Positions 47,222 through 56,030 of a stretch of 64,000 nt of DNA are shown one piece after another. Within the stretch, counting starts at the first letter, position 1; every line of letters begins with the position of its first letter. The position numbers were made by a program, and so were the translations under genes. Below the pieces are notes generated by a model. The model had not been told where the DNA came from and made no database searches. It saw only the letters and a list, made by a program, of their open reading frames with translations. This stretch comes from Kineosporia babensis (lineage in GTDB: Bacteria; Actinomycetota; Actinomycetes; Actinomycetales; Kineosporiaceae): NCBI RefSeq assembly GCF_021129305.1, contig NZ_JAJOMB010000021.1:1-64000 (forward strand), written 5' to 3'.

Positions 47222-48565
47222 TCAGGGCACGAAGTTCTCCAGCAGCTCGGTGACCAGCGCCGCCACCGGCGAGCGCTCCGAACGGGTGAGGGTGATGTGG
47301 GCGAACAACGGGTGCCCCTTCAGCGCCTCGATCACCGCCGCGACGCCGTCGTGCCGGCCGACCCGCAGGTTGTCGCGCTGGGCCACGTCGTGGGTGAGCA
47401 CCACCCGGGAGTTCTGCCCGATCCGGGAGAGCACCGTGAGCAGCACATTGCGCTCCAGCGACTGCGCCTCGTCGACGATCACGAAGGCGTCGTGCAGCGA
47501 ACGGCCGCGGATGTGGGTGAGCGGGAGCACCTCGAGCATGCCGCGCGCCATCACCTCCTCGACCACCTCAGGGGCGACCAGCGCCCCCAGGGTGTCGAAC
47601 ACGGCCTGGGCCCAGGGGTTCATCTTCTCGGCCTCGGTGCCCGGCAGGTACCCCAGATCCTGGCCGCCGACCGCGTACAGCGGGCGGAACACCATGATCT
47701 TGCGGTGCTGGCCCCGCTCCAGCACCGCTTCCAGGCCGGCGCACAGGGCCAGCGCCGACTTACCGGTACCGGCCCGCCCGCCCATCGACAGGATCCCGAT
47801 CTCCGGGTCCAGCAGCAGGTCGATCGCGATCCGCTGCTCGGCGCTGCGCCCGTGCACGCCGAACAGCTCGCGGTCGCCGCGCACCAGCTTGACCTTCTTG
47901 TCCGGGGTGACCCGGCCCAGCGCGGAGCCGTTCGGCGAGACGATCACCAGCCCGGTGTGGCAGGGCAGGTCCCGGGCCGCATCGAGGTCCAGCGTCTCGC
48001 CCGCGTACAGCTGTGCCACCTCGGCGGCGTCCAGCTCCAGCTCGTCCAGGCCGGTCCAGCCCGAGTCGACCGCCAGGCCGGCCTGGTACTCCTCCGCGTC
48101 CAGCCCGATCGCCGAGGCCTTGATCCGCATCGGCAGGTCCTTGCTGACCAGCGTGACCTGGAGGCCCTCGGTGGCCAGGCTGCGGGCCACCGCCAGGATC
48201 CGGCTGTCGTTGTCGGTGCCCCGGAAACCGTCCGGCAGCACCGCCAGATCGGCGTGGTTCAGCTCGACCCGCAGGGTGCCCCCGTGCTCCCCGATCGGCA
48301 TCGGCGCATCCAGCCGTCCGTGCCCGATCCGCAGATCGTCGAGCAGACGCAGGGCTTCCCGGGCGAAATAACCGAGTTCGGGGTGATTGCGCTTCCCCTC
48401 GAGCTCGGTGATCACGACGACCGGGAGAACTACCTCGTGCTCGGCGAAGCGGTGGATCGCCTTCGGGTCCGACAGCAGGACCGAAGTGTCGAGCACGAAC
48501 GTCCGGCCCCGGGATCGGGCCGACGCGTCCGAAGAGGCCTGGGTGAAACTCGCGGGCAATGCCAC
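47222..48565 (-). CDS. PIN-PhoH ATPase/ribonuclease (PhoH2 type)
   Basis: This 447-aa protein has an N-terminal PIN ribonuclease domain ([15 protein letters not shown], with acidic residues ITELEGK and [10 protein letters not shown]), then a PhoH ATPase domain. Walker A is [13 protein letters not shown], and Walker B is [14 protein letters not shown]. PhoH2 proteins unwind and cut RNA. It starts with GTG and has a GGGGAG ribosome site. It is monocistronic with its own terminator. Confidence 0.95.
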   Translation of the reverse strand: MALPASFTQASSDASARSRGRTFVLDTSVLLSDPKAIHRFAEHEVVLPVVVITELEGKRNHPELGYFAREALRLLDDLRIGHGRLDAPMPIGEHGGTLRVELNHADLAVLPDGFRGTDNDSRILAVARSLATEGLQVTLVSKDLPMRIKASAIGLDAEEYQAGLAVDSGWTGLDELELDAAEVAQLYAGETLDLDAARDLPCHTGLVIVSPNGSALGRVTPDKKVKLVRGDRELFGVHGRSAEQRIAIDLLLDPEIGILSMGGRAGTGKSALALCAGLEAVLERGQHRKIMVFRPLYAVGGQDLGYLPGTEAEKMNPWAQAVFDTLGALVAPEVVEEVMARGMLEVLPLTHIRGRSLHDAFVIVDEAQSLERNVLLTVLSRIGQNSRVVLTHDVAQRDNLRVGRHDGVAAVIEALKGHPLFAHITLTRSERSPVAALVTELLENFVP

Positions 48566-49047
48566 GGTGACTCCCCTCGCTGGAGGATGACGAGCGCCTT
48601 GCCAGGCAACGACGTATTACCTGGCGGCAAGCGACGCTACGCGGAGACACCACCGTCGCTATCCACCCCACCTGCCGTCAACCCATTGCACGTAAACGAC
48701 TTTGCCGCTGGTGGTGACATATCCGACGGTGACATCCGGCGTTCGGCCGGAACCCGGTACGGCAGGCCTGATTTCCGGCCTGAACAGGGCTGACGCTCCG
48801 CATTCAGCGATCACAGAGCGATATCTGCCCTATCACGGCCAGGTTACAGACACGCGGACGATCCGGTGAGCGGTTCGCGGATATGACGAGCAGGATAAAT
48901 ACCTGAAGAAGGGGGTGCGCAATTCCCGGGAAAGCGGGACGCTTGCTTCCAGCACAAGAAAGTTACCGCTAGGGCACCGTTGCGACAGGTGCTCTTCTCA
49001 AGCTGTCCATTCAGGGAGACGCGCGCACAGCGTCTTCTGTTCTGGAT
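48566..49047. other. Intergenic region without recognised gene
   Basis: It holds the phoH promoter and the tail of the cis-prenyltransferase transcript. A short AGACGC/GCGTCT hairpin (49017-49022 and 49030-49035) 13 bp after the prenyltransferase stop may terminate it. The segment 48790-48960 is slightly AT-richer than average. No RNA gene recognised. Confidence 0.5.
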
Positions 49048-49815
49048 CTACTTGCCGTAGCGCCGTTCCCGTAGGCCGTACTGCCGCAGCGCCCGGAGGA
49101 AGTCGACCTTGCGGAAGTCCGGCCACAGCGCCTCGCAGAACGAGAACTCGCTGTGCGCGCTCTGCCAGAGCAGGAAGCCGGACAGCCGCTGCTCGCCCGA
49201 GGTGCGGATCACCAGGTCCGGGTCCGGCTGGCCCTTGGTGTAGAGGTGCTCGGCGATGTGGTCCACGTCCAGGATCTCGGCGAGCTCCTCGATGGTGGTG
49301 CCGCGCGCGGCGTGGTCGGACAGCAACGAGCGCACCGCATCGGCGATCTCGTGCCGGCCGCCGTAGCCGACCGCCACGTTCACCATCCGCGGGCAGCCCA
49401 CCTCGCGGGTCTGCTCCTCCAGCTCCTTGAGCCGGTTCGCGGTGGCCGCGGGCAGCAGGTCCAGCGCCCCGACCGGATGCACCTGCCAGCTACCGGTGGC
49501 GGCGATCTCACCGGCCACGCCCTCGATGATCTCCAGCAGGGCGGCCAGCTCCTTCGGCGAGCGACCGGTGAGGTTGTCGGTGGACAGCAGCCACAGCGTG
49601 ACCACCTCCACGCCGACCTGGTCGCACCAGCCCAGGAACTCCAGGATCTTGGCGGCGCCGGCCCGGTGGCCACCACTGGCGTCCAGCCCGGAATTCTTCG
49701 CCCAGCGCCGGTTACCGTCCAGGATCACCCCGATGTGCCGGGGTACCGAGGCGGGCGACAGGTTCGCCGCGACCTTTCGCTGATAGGCGCGGTAGACCAG
49801 CCGGCGCAGTCCCAT
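49048..49815 (-). CDS. Cis-prenyltransferase (isoprenyl transferase)
   Basis: This 255-aa UppS-family enzyme condenses IPP onto an allylic diphosphate to give Z-polyprenyl diphosphates used as wall-lipid carriers. The catalytic Asp is in IGVILDGNRRWAKNSG. SGGHRAGAAKILEFL, LWLLSTDNL, the RTSGEQRLSGFLLWQSAHSE signature and a GLRERRYGK end are present. I start at ATG 49815, 7 nt after TAACGT (49828-49823, minus), so probably leaderless; the frame extends upstream without support. Chain length (short Z-FPP or long) cannot be told. Confidence 0.94.
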   Translation of the reverse strand: MGLRRLVYRAYQRKVAANLSPASVPRHIGVILDGNRRWAKNSGLDASGGHRAGAAKILEFLGWCDQVGVEVVTLWLLSTDNLTGRSPKELAALLEIIEGVAGEIAATGSWQVHPVGALDLLPAATANRLKELEEQTREVGCPRMVNVAVGYGGRHEIADAVRSLLSDHAARGTTIEELAEILDVDHIAEHLYTKGQPDPDLVIRTSGEQRLSGFLLWQSAHSEFSFCEALWPDFRKVDFLRALRQYGLRERRYGK

Positions 49816-50015
49816 GAGCCTCACGTTATCGCTGTCGCGCGGCCGGGATGTAGCGAAGTGCCCGATCTTCAAGCGCTCGGCGCATTCTCGAGACCCGATA
49901 GTGACATCACTCAGTGAAAGCATGGCCCCGCCGAACAGTCAAGGGGCATGGCCCCCCGAAATCCTGAGTGGTTCTCCCACCGCGCTTACCCAGGTTGCGC
50001 GGTTAGCCTCGTGCA

Positions 50016-50792
50016 ATGACGGAGCCTCGGCACGAACCCCCGAACCCTGGTCCAGGGCGTGAACTGCTCGACTCCGGCAAGGAACGCGTGGAGTCCCGGA
50101 TCGAGGCCGGGCGTGAGCGGATCGGCCGGATCGAGGACAAGCTCGAGAACAAGCTCGAGGAGCTGAAACCGAGACTGCGCGGCTGGCTGCACTTCGGCAC
50201 CTTCCCGCTGGCGGTGCTGCTCGGCGCGATCCTGGTGATCCTGGCGCCGGACGAGCGCACCCGGATCTCCACGACGATCTTCGCGGTCACCGCCTCGATG
50301 CTGTTCGGGGTGAGTGCGCTGTACCACCGCCGCAACTGGAGCCCCCGGGCCGGCGCGGTACTCAAGCGCCTGGACCACGCCAACATCTTCCTGATCATCG
50401 CCGGGACGTACACCCCGTTCAGCGTGCTGCTGCTGCCGGACGGCCCGGCCCGGACCCTCCTGTGGATCGTCTGGACCGGGGCGCTGCTGGGCGTGGCCTT
50501 CCGGGTGCTGTGGATCGGGGCGCCGCGCTGGCTGTACGTGCCGGTCTACATCGCGCTCGGCTGGGTGGCCGTGGTCTACGTGCCGGACCTGCTGCGCGGC
50601 GGCGGGCTGGCCGTGTTCGCCCTGGTGGTGGCCGGCGGCCTGCTCTACACCATGGGCGGCGTGGTCTACGGCCTGAAGAAGCCGAACCCGAGCCCGCGCT
50701 GGTTCGGGTTCCACGAGGTGTTCCACGCCTTCACCGTGCTGGCCTTCCTGGCCCACTACACCGGCATCAGCCTGGCCGCCTACAGCAGCTGA
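50016..50792 (+). CDS. Hemolysin III family (PAQR-like) membrane protein
   Basis: This 258-aa protein has a charged helical N-terminus of about 55 residues, then seven hydrophobic helices. The family's metal-site His and motifs are present: MLFGVSALYHRRNW, LDHANIFLIIAGTYTPF and FHEVFHAFTVLAFLAHY. Function is uncertain in bacteria; related eukaryotic PAQR proteins are ceramidase-like. The start is ATG, 6 nt after TAGCCT (50004-50009), leaderless. Confidence 0.92.
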   Translation: MTEPRHEPPNPGPGRELLDSGKERVESRIEAGRERIGRIEDKLENKLEELKPRLRGWLHFGTFPLAVLLGAILVILAPDERTRISTTIFAVTASMLFGVSALYHRRNWSPRAGAVLKRLDHANIFLIIAGTYTPFSVLLLPDGPARTLLWIVWTGALLGVAFRVLWIGAPRWLYVPVYIALGWVAVVYVPDLLRGGGLAVFALVVAGGLLYTMGGVVYGLKKPNPSPRWFGFHEVFHAFTVLAFLAHYTGISLAAYSS

Positions 50793-50795
50793 GGC

Positions 50796-51341
50796 TCAGA
50801 CCGGGCCCGCCTTACGCACCTTCTCCACTTCGGCCATCGCCGAGCGCAGGTCGGTGAGCCAGGTGGAGGCGTTGTCGCCGACCAGCCGTACGCACCAGGC
50901 CAGCGCGTGCGCGCGGGAACGGGCCACCCCGGCGTCCACCAGGGTGTCCAGCACCAGCCGCTCGGACTGCCGCAGCCGGGTCATCACCGGCACGGCCAGG
51001 CTGGTGAACACCTCGGTCGTGTCGGCCGAGGTCACCGCCCAGGCCACCTTGCGGCCGAACCGGTGCTCGGCCTCCCGGGCGATCTGGATACGCCGCTCGC
51101 GGGTCTCGTCCCGGAACCGGGCGATGTGACCGGCGATCGCCTCGGCCCGGGCCGCCGCCCCGGCGTCGTCGCCCTGCTCCACGGTGTGCTCGGCCGCCGC
51201 CGGGGTGCCGATGATCAGCCGCACCGTGATCTCTTCGCGGTCGGTGGTGACCTCGGCCGCGGGTTCGTTCCACTCCGCCGGTAGGCGGGCGCCGAACCAG
51301 GCCTTCACTGCGGCGTCCTGCCCTGCTGTCGATTCGCTCAT
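50796..51341 (-). CDS. Unknown protein with helical, DNA-binding-like C-terminus
   Basis: This 181-aa protein has an N-terminal half with strand-rich VTTDREEITVRLIIGTP and a helical half containing RLVLDTLVDAGVARSRAHAL followed by AWCVRLVGDN, which looks like a small HTH or ribbon-helix-helix segment. I start at ATG 51341; AATCAT lies 6 nt upstream (weak leaderless signature). That element abuts a perfect palindrome (51350-51386), so the product may regulate itself. Family not recognised. It is convergent with hemolysin III, 3 bp apart. Confidence 0.75.
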   Translation of the reverse strand: MSESTAGQDAAVKAWFGARLPAEWNEPAAEVTTDREEITVRLIIGTPAAAEHTVEQGDDAGAAARAEAIAGHIARFRDETRERRIQIAREAEHRFGRKVAWAVTSADTTEVFTSLAVPVMTRLRQSERLVLDTLVDAGVARSRAHALAWCVRLVGDNASTWLTDLRSAMAEVEKVRKAGPV

Positions 51342-51349
51342 GATCAGAT

Positions 51350-51386
51350 GATTACTTGCTTGCATGGCCGATGCAAGCAAGTAATC
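51350..51386. promoter_or_regulatory. Perfect palindrome with 16-bp arms
   Basis: GATTACTTGCTTGCAT (51350-51365) and its exact reverse complement (51371-51386) flank GGCCG. It covers the likely promoter of the gene starting at 51341 and contains tandem CTTG steps, as if for a multimeric DNA-binding protein. Confidence 0.8.
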
Positions 51387-51498
51387 ACGGCTTCGCGCAG
51401 GGCAGATCCGGGCACCGGCAGGCCCTGGCACGGCATCGATGTCGGCCGCTGTTCGCCGAACGGGCAGACTTGCGCAATCAGAGCGCTACCCTGTGCAC

Positions 51499-51744
51499 AT
51501 GACCACACAGCGCAGCGGCAAGGTCACAGATCTGAGCGTTGCGATCGATCCGGCCACGACCACATGGGTCCCCGGACGTTCTCAGGAGGGCCTCGACGAC
51601 CGCCTCGAGGTGGCCGTGCTCGAGCCCGGCGACCGGGTGGCCGTTCGCGATGCCGGCAATCCGGCGGGCCCGGCCCTGGTGTTCAGCAGCGCCGAGTGGC
51701 AGAGCCTGCTCAGCGGCCGGCCCAGCCTGGTCGACCTGCGCTGA
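51499..51744 (+). CDS. DUF397-like small protein
   Basis: This 81-aa protein ends in VAVRDAGNPAGPALVFSSAE W, the hallmark of DUF397, with an N-terminal W-x-x-GRS in place of the usual WRKS/SSYS. DUF397 proteins usually pair with an XRE-type HTH regulator (BldB/AbaA-cluster-like); no such gene is next to it. The start is ATG 51499, 6 nt after TACCCT (51487-51492), leaderless. The stop abuts that of the convergent DUF255 gene. Confidence 0.82.
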   Translation: MTTQRSGKVTDLSVAIDPATTTWVPGRSQEGLDDRLEVAVLEPGDRVAVRDAGNPAGPALVFSSAEWQSLLSGRPSLVDLR

Positions 51745-53841
51745 TCAGGGCTCGTCCGGGCGGGTGAGCTGGTGCTGCAGCTCCTCCACGCTGGAAGCTG
51801 GGAGCTTGCAGACGAAGTCGTGGCAGACGAACGCCCGGGCTTTCCCGAAGGAACTCAGGGTGCGCCCGGCCAGCAGCGGAACGCCGGGTGAGTCCGGCGG
51901 GCCCGCGCTGATCACGGCACCGGGAGAGGTACTGGCCAGCGCGGCGCGGTGCAGTTCCTGGCGGTAGGGGTCGTCATCACTGCCCACGATCGCGATCTCC
52001 CGGGGGCCTTCGAGTCGGGCCACCGAAACGGCCAGGGCCCAGCCGAACGCCTGCGGCGCGTGCCCACCCACGGCGCCGCTGGCGGCCAGGCAACGGTCGG
52101 CTGCTTCACGGGCGCGGTGCGATCCGGTCAGCGCGGCGTAGGTAAGTAGGGCGCCCGCCGCGGAGGAAGCGCCCGAGGGGTAGGCGTTGTCGGTGGGGTC
52201 GGCCGGGCGACGGACCTTCAGCAGGGCCTGGTCGGTGGAGTCCTTGGCGGTGTCGTGTACCCCGTCCTCGTCGATGAACTGCTCCATCACCACCTGCAGC
52301 AGATTGCCCGCGGTGGCCAGCCAGCGCACTTCCCCGGTGACGCAGTGCAGGGTGAGCAGGCCCTCGGCGAGATCTCCGTAGTCCTCGAGCACCCCGGCCG
52401 GAGCACCGTGCGCACCGTGCCGGCTCACCCGGTACAACCTCGGGATCACCCCGGAACCGTGAACGTGCGCCCGCAGCACCAAACCCGCTATCCGCTCGGC
52501 CGCCTTCACCAGGTCGGGCCGGTCCAGCAGGGCGCCGGTCTCGGCCAGGGCGGCGATGGCCAGACCGTTCCAGGCCGCCACCACCTTGTCGTCCCGGGCC
52601 GGCTGGGGGCGGGCATTGCGTACCAGGCGCAGCTTTTCGCGGATCGCCGTCCAGCGCGCGGCTGCGAACGGGTCCGCCCAGACGTCCTGGGTGAGCTGTG
52701 CGGTGGAGGCGCCGCGCTCGAACGTGCCCGGCCGTCCCACCCGCATCAAAGCCGCAGCCCAGGGCCCGTCTTCGGGGCCCAGGTGAGTCAGCAGGTCCTC
52801 CGGGGTCCAGACATAGGTACGGCCTTCCTCGCCGTGCACCTCTCCGGTGACCTCGTCCGTTACCTCGGTGTCGGCGTCCAGCGAGGAGGCCAGACCGTGC
52901 TCCTCGGTGAGCAGCGCGGCAAGCATCCAGTCGCAGGTCTCCTGGGCGATCCGGGATCCCACCGGCTCTCCGGTCAGCCGCCACCAGTGCAGATACACCC
53001 GGGCCAGCTGAGCGTTGTCGTAGAGCATCTTCTCGAAGTGCGGCACCACCCAGGCCGCATCCACGCTGTAGCGGGCGAAGCCCCCGGCGATCTGGTCGTA
53101 CATGCCGCTGCGAGCCATCGCCCGCAGCGTCCGGCCCGTCAGGTCACGCGCGGCCCGACCGCCGGGGGTCTCCGGCTGGGCGGCGGCGTAGCGGATCAGG
53201 AACTCCAGAACCATGGACGGCGGGAACTTGGGCGCACCCCCGAATCCCCCGTGCACCGGGTCTTCCGACGAGACCAGTTTCTGCAGGGCGTTGGTCAGGG
53301 TGTCCCAGCTCGGCGGCTCTGCCCCGGCGCTCTTGGGTACGGCCTGGTCGGCCAGTGCGTTCGCAATCCGCTGCCCGGCTTCCTCCACCTCGTCGCGGCG
53401 CTGGTTCCAGGTGTTGGCGACCGCGGTGATCAGCTGACGGAACGACGGCATCCCGTTGATCGGCTGGGGTGGGTAGTACGTGCCCGCGTAGAAGGGGGTG
53501 CCCTCCGGGGTGAGGAACACGGTCATCGGCCACCCGCCCTGCCCGGTCAGCGCCTGGGTGGCGGCCATGTAGGTGGCGTCCACGTCCGGGCGTTCCTCGC
53601 GGTCCACCTTGACGTTGACGAACAGGGTGTTCATCAGGTCGGCGACCTCGGGGTCCTCGAACGACTCGTGCGCCATCACGTGACACCAGTGGCAGGCCGC
53701 ATAACCGACGCTGAGCAGCACCGGGCAGTCCCGCCGGGCCGCCTCGGCAAAGGCGGCATCGCCCCACTGCCACCACTCGACCGGGTTGTCCTTGTGCTGC
53801 AGCAGGTACGGGCTGGTTGCGTACTCCAGACGGTTCGCCAC
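51745..53841 (-). CDS. Thioredoxin-domain protein of the DUF255/YyaL (SSP411) family
   Basis: This 698-aa protein has an N-terminal thioredoxin-like domain ([20 protein letters not shown], then the CHWC motif in [18 protein letters not shown]), followed by [14 protein letters not shown] and [12 protein letters not shown] large alpha/alpha-barrel like N-acylglucosamine epimerases ([13 protein letters not shown]) makes up the rest. Function is unproven. It starts with GTG 53841. Size and motif order are typical. Confidence 0.93.
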   Translation of the reverse strand: MANRLEYATSPYLLQHKDNPVEWWQWGDAAFAEAARRDCPVLLSVGYAACHWCHVMAHESFEDPEVADLMNTLFVNVKVDREERPDVDATYMAATQALTGQGGWPMTVFLTPEGTPFYAGTYYPPQPINGMPSFRQLITAVANTWNQRRDEVEEAGQRIANALADQAVPKSAGAEPPSWDTLTNALQKLVSSEDPVHGGFGGAPKFPPSMVLEFLIRYAAAQPETPGGRAARDLTGRTLRAMARSGMYDQIAGGFARYSVDAAWVVPHFEKMLYDNAQLARVYLHWWRLTGEPVGSRIAQETCDWMLAALLTEEHGLASSLDADTEVTDEVTGEVHGEEGRTYVWTPEDLLTHLGPEDGPWAAALMRVGRPGTFERGASTAQLTQDVWADPFAAARWTAIREKLRLVRNARPQPARDDKVVAAWNGLAIAALAETGALLDRPDLVKAAERIAGLVLRAHVHGSGVIPRLYRVSRHGAHGAPAGVLEDYGDLAEGLLTLHCVTGEVRWLATAGNLLQVVMEQFIDEDGVHDTAKDSTDQALLKVRRPADPTDNAYPSGASSAAGALLTYAALTGSHRAREAADRCLAASGAVGGHAPQAFGWALAVSVARLEGPREIAIVGSDDDPYRQELHRAALASTSPGAVISAGPPDSPGVPLLAGRTLSSFGKARAFVCHDFVCKLPASSVEELQHQLTRPDEP

Positions 53842-54144
53842 GGCGCCAAGGTCTCACGTCACCGGCAGTAGCGCTTTCGGACGCGCCCGTAACCCCCGCA
53901 AGCCGACCCGGACGCGGTATCCCACCCGCGCCCGGCCTCTCGTGCTCCGCACGATCAACGGCATTACGACCTAGCTGTGCCCTACGGCCGAGCAGATCCC
54001 TGATCGTCGGCCTATCCCTTCAACCACCCCCGGCCGGCGGCGGTGGAGAGGATGGAGAAACGTGTACACCTGGTACTTGGTGGACGGACCCACCAGCGCC
54101 CACACCGGCGTCTGCAAACAGGGCGCCTTGGTGAGCAGACCTAG
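53842..54144. other. Intergenic region, no gene
   Basis: No coding bias. At 54061-54069 there is CGTGTACAC in the same setting (AACGTGTACAC) as at the toxin-antitoxin promoter near 26.3 kb, which may be a relic or an orphan binding site. Confidence 0.4.
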
Positions 54145-54288
54145 GGACGCTCGCACAGACGTCCGTACGCAGGTCACCGTGGTGGGCAAACGACGGACGT
54201 CCGCGCGGACGTCCGTAAGCAGGTTGCCTTGGGGGCGCTGCAGTGGACGTACGCGCGGACGTTCGTAGGTACGTTCGCGTCAGATCGC
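54145..54288. repeat. 50-bp tandem repeat array with GGACG motifs
   Basis: Three imperfect units begin with GGACG at exactly 50-bp steps (54145, 54195, 54245). Each carries a second GACGTYCGTA motif 13 nt on (54158, 54208, 54258). A perfect palindrome with 12-bp arms, ACGGACGTCCGC and its complement, spans 54193-54216. It directly adjoins the 3' end of the glycosyltransferase gene. It is related in period and opening to 12977-13100. Confidence 0.8.
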
Positions 54289-55200
54289 TCAGATCACCGG
54301 GGGACGGCCGGCCTTGGTCATCCGCCAGACGGCGCGCCAGCCCATCCGCTTACGCGGACCGCACTCCTGGGTCAGGCCCTGCCAGTAACCCCTCAGCATC
54401 TCCATCGCGTCTTCCTTGGCGCGCAGACGCAGCGCGGAGATGCTGAACCAGACCAGGACGTAGATCGCGCCGACCGGGAAGGGCAGATTGCGGCGGGCCA
54501 GCCAGACCCGGTTACGGGCCGAGAACCGGTGGAACACGCTGTGCCGGGTCGGCTGGATCACCGGGTGGTTGACGAAGATCTCGCCGTCGTAGCGCACCCG
54601 GTAGCCGGCGTCCCAGACCCGCCAGGCCAGTTCGATGCCCTCGTGGGCGTAGAAGAACGGCGCCGGCCAGCCCTGCGTGGCAGTGAAGACGTCGCGGCGC
54701 AGGGCCACTCCGCCTTCCCAGATGGCGGCCACGTCGCTGCTGCGCATCGGGTCGCCCACCCGCAGGCGGGGCGTCCAGCGGCGGGGAGACGGCAGGCCCT
54801 CCGGGTCGGCCACCCGCGGCTGGATCAGGCCCACGCCGGGCTCGTCGGTGAAACGCTGGGCGATCCGGGCCAGCACGTCGGGCGTGGGCAGGAAAGCATC
54901 GTCGTCGAGGAAGAACAGGTACTCACCCTCGACGTGGGGTACGCCCGCGTTGCGCCCGGCCGGGATGCCGAGGTTCTCCGGCAGGGCCACCCCGCGCGCC
55001 CCCTTGGGCAGGCCGGTGGGCTTCCAGCCGTTGCCGACCACGACCACGTCGGTGACTACCCCGCGCTGGTCCAGCACGGACTGCACGGCCTTGTTCAGCG
55101 CCTCGGGCCGGCTGCCCTGGGTGAGCAGAACGACACCGTAGTGCGCGATCGGCAGCGACTTCACGGCCCCTGACATCTCCGGACTGGTCATGGCGCTCAC
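54289..55200 (-). CDS. Family 2 glycosyltransferase
   Basis: This 303-aa GT-A enzyme has LLTQGSRPEALNKAVQSVLD at the N-terminus, AGRNAGVPHVEGEYLFFLDDDAF with the metal-binding DDD, and a downstream acidic base region in APFFYAHEGIELAWRVWDAG. The C-terminal helix may associate with the membrane (FPVGAIYVLVWFSISAL). It adds sugars to a wall polymer or glycolipid. The start GTG overlaps the preceding phosphotransferase stop by 4 bp, so the three minus-strand genes form one operon. Confidence 0.92.
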   Translation of the reverse strand: MSAMTSPEMSGAVKSLPIAHYGVVLLTQGSRPEALNKAVQSVLDQRGVVTDVVVVGNGWKPTGLPKGARGVALPENLGIPAGRNAGVPHVEGEYLFFLDDDAFLPTPDVLARIAQRFTDEPGVGLIQPRVADPEGLPSPRRWTPRLRVGDPMRSSDVAAIWEGGVALRRDVFTATQGWPAPFFYAHEGIELAWRVWDAGYRVRYDGEIFVNHPVIQPTRHSVFHRFSARNRVWLARRNLPFPVGAIYVLVWFSISALRLRAKEDAMEMLRGYWQGLTQECGPRKRMGWRAVWRMTKAGRPPVI

Positions 55201-56030
55201 CGCAGCCGCGCCGAGGAAAGGACGGCGGCCAGGTGCCCGGCGACCGTGACCAGGGCCGCCGCGACCATGGCCAGCAGCAGGGCGGCGGTGGCGGTGTGGT
55301 TGCCCAGGACCAGGTCGACGACCGCGACCGCCAGGATCAGCAGCGACATCTCGACCGAGTGGAAGATCCGGTGGAACGGGAACAGTTTGGCCACCTTCCG
55401 CAGCGTGCGCACCGAACCGGCGGTGGGTACCCGCACCTGCTCGGCATCCTTCATCGCCGTCATGCCGGCCTGCCCTCGCGAGACGTGCACCAGGTCGTTC
55501 TCCACCTTGTTGAGGGCCACCAGCAGAGCCAGCAGGGCACCGAGGAACAGCGCCGGATCGGCCAGCGCCTCCAGCACCCCGGCCCCCCAGCCGTCACCGA
55601 TCTGCACGTTCACGGAACCGAATCCGTCGCCGTTGGCCACCCGGAAACCGAGGGCCAGGGCGATGCCGCACTCGGCGACGTAGTGCCCCACCCGGTCCAG
55701 GTAGATCCCGACCGGCGAGGACGTGCCCCGCCAGCGGGCGACCTCGCCGTCGGAGCAGTCCAGCAGCATCTGCATCTGCACCAGGAAGGCGGCCAGCAGC
55801 GCGCCGGCGATCCCGATCCAGGCGGTGGAGAGCGCGGCCAGCGCGGCCGCGGTGATCATCAGCCAGGTGACCTGGTTGGCGGACAGACCCAGAGCCACCA
55901 GCGGCCGGGTCAGGTAGGGCGAGATCTGCCGGAGGTAGGCGTGCGCCACCCAGTGCTCGGCGGCCGCCCGGGTCCGCACGTGCTCGGGCTGGCCGACCCG
56001 GCGGAGCTCGGCGATGCTGGGCCCGCTCAT
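55197..56030 (-). CDS. CDP-alcohol phosphotransferase with altered last motif residue
   Basis: This 277-aa membrane enzyme has about six helices. The CDP-OH motif D-x2-D-G-x2-A-R-x8-G-x3-D-x3-D appears as LLDCSDGEVARWRGT then GIYLDRVGH: the last Asp is His. The N-terminal helix leads into RPLVALGLSANQVTWLMI, a normal family start. I use ATG 56030 because it overlaps the upstream stop by 4 bp (ATGA). Family members transfer phospho-alcohols from CDP donors to an acceptor; donor and acceptor here are unknown. Confidence 0.9.
   Translation of the reverse strand: MSGPSIAELRRVGQPEHVRTRAAAEHWVAHAYLRQISPYLTRPLVALGLSANQVTWLMITAAALAALSTAWIGIAGALLAAFLVQMQMLLDCSDGEVARWRGTSSPVGIYLDRVGHYVAECGIALALGFRVANGDGFGSVNVQIGDGWGAGVLEALADPALFLGALLALLVALNKVENDLVHVSRGQAGMTAMKDAEQVRVPTAGSVRTLRKVAKLFPFHRIFHSVEMSLLILAVAVVDLVLGNHTATAALLLAMVAAALVTVAGHLAAVLSSARLR

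Noticed and set aside
46958-48793. 611-aa plus-strand frame opposite phoH
   Set aside because: It is an antisense shadow of a recognised PIN-PhoH gene and crosses its terminator.
54061-54085. Second toxin-antitoxin promoter
   Set aside because: AACGTGTACAC is shared with the promoter near 26.3 kb, but no antitoxin or toxin gene follows; it is kept only as a note in the intergenic entry.
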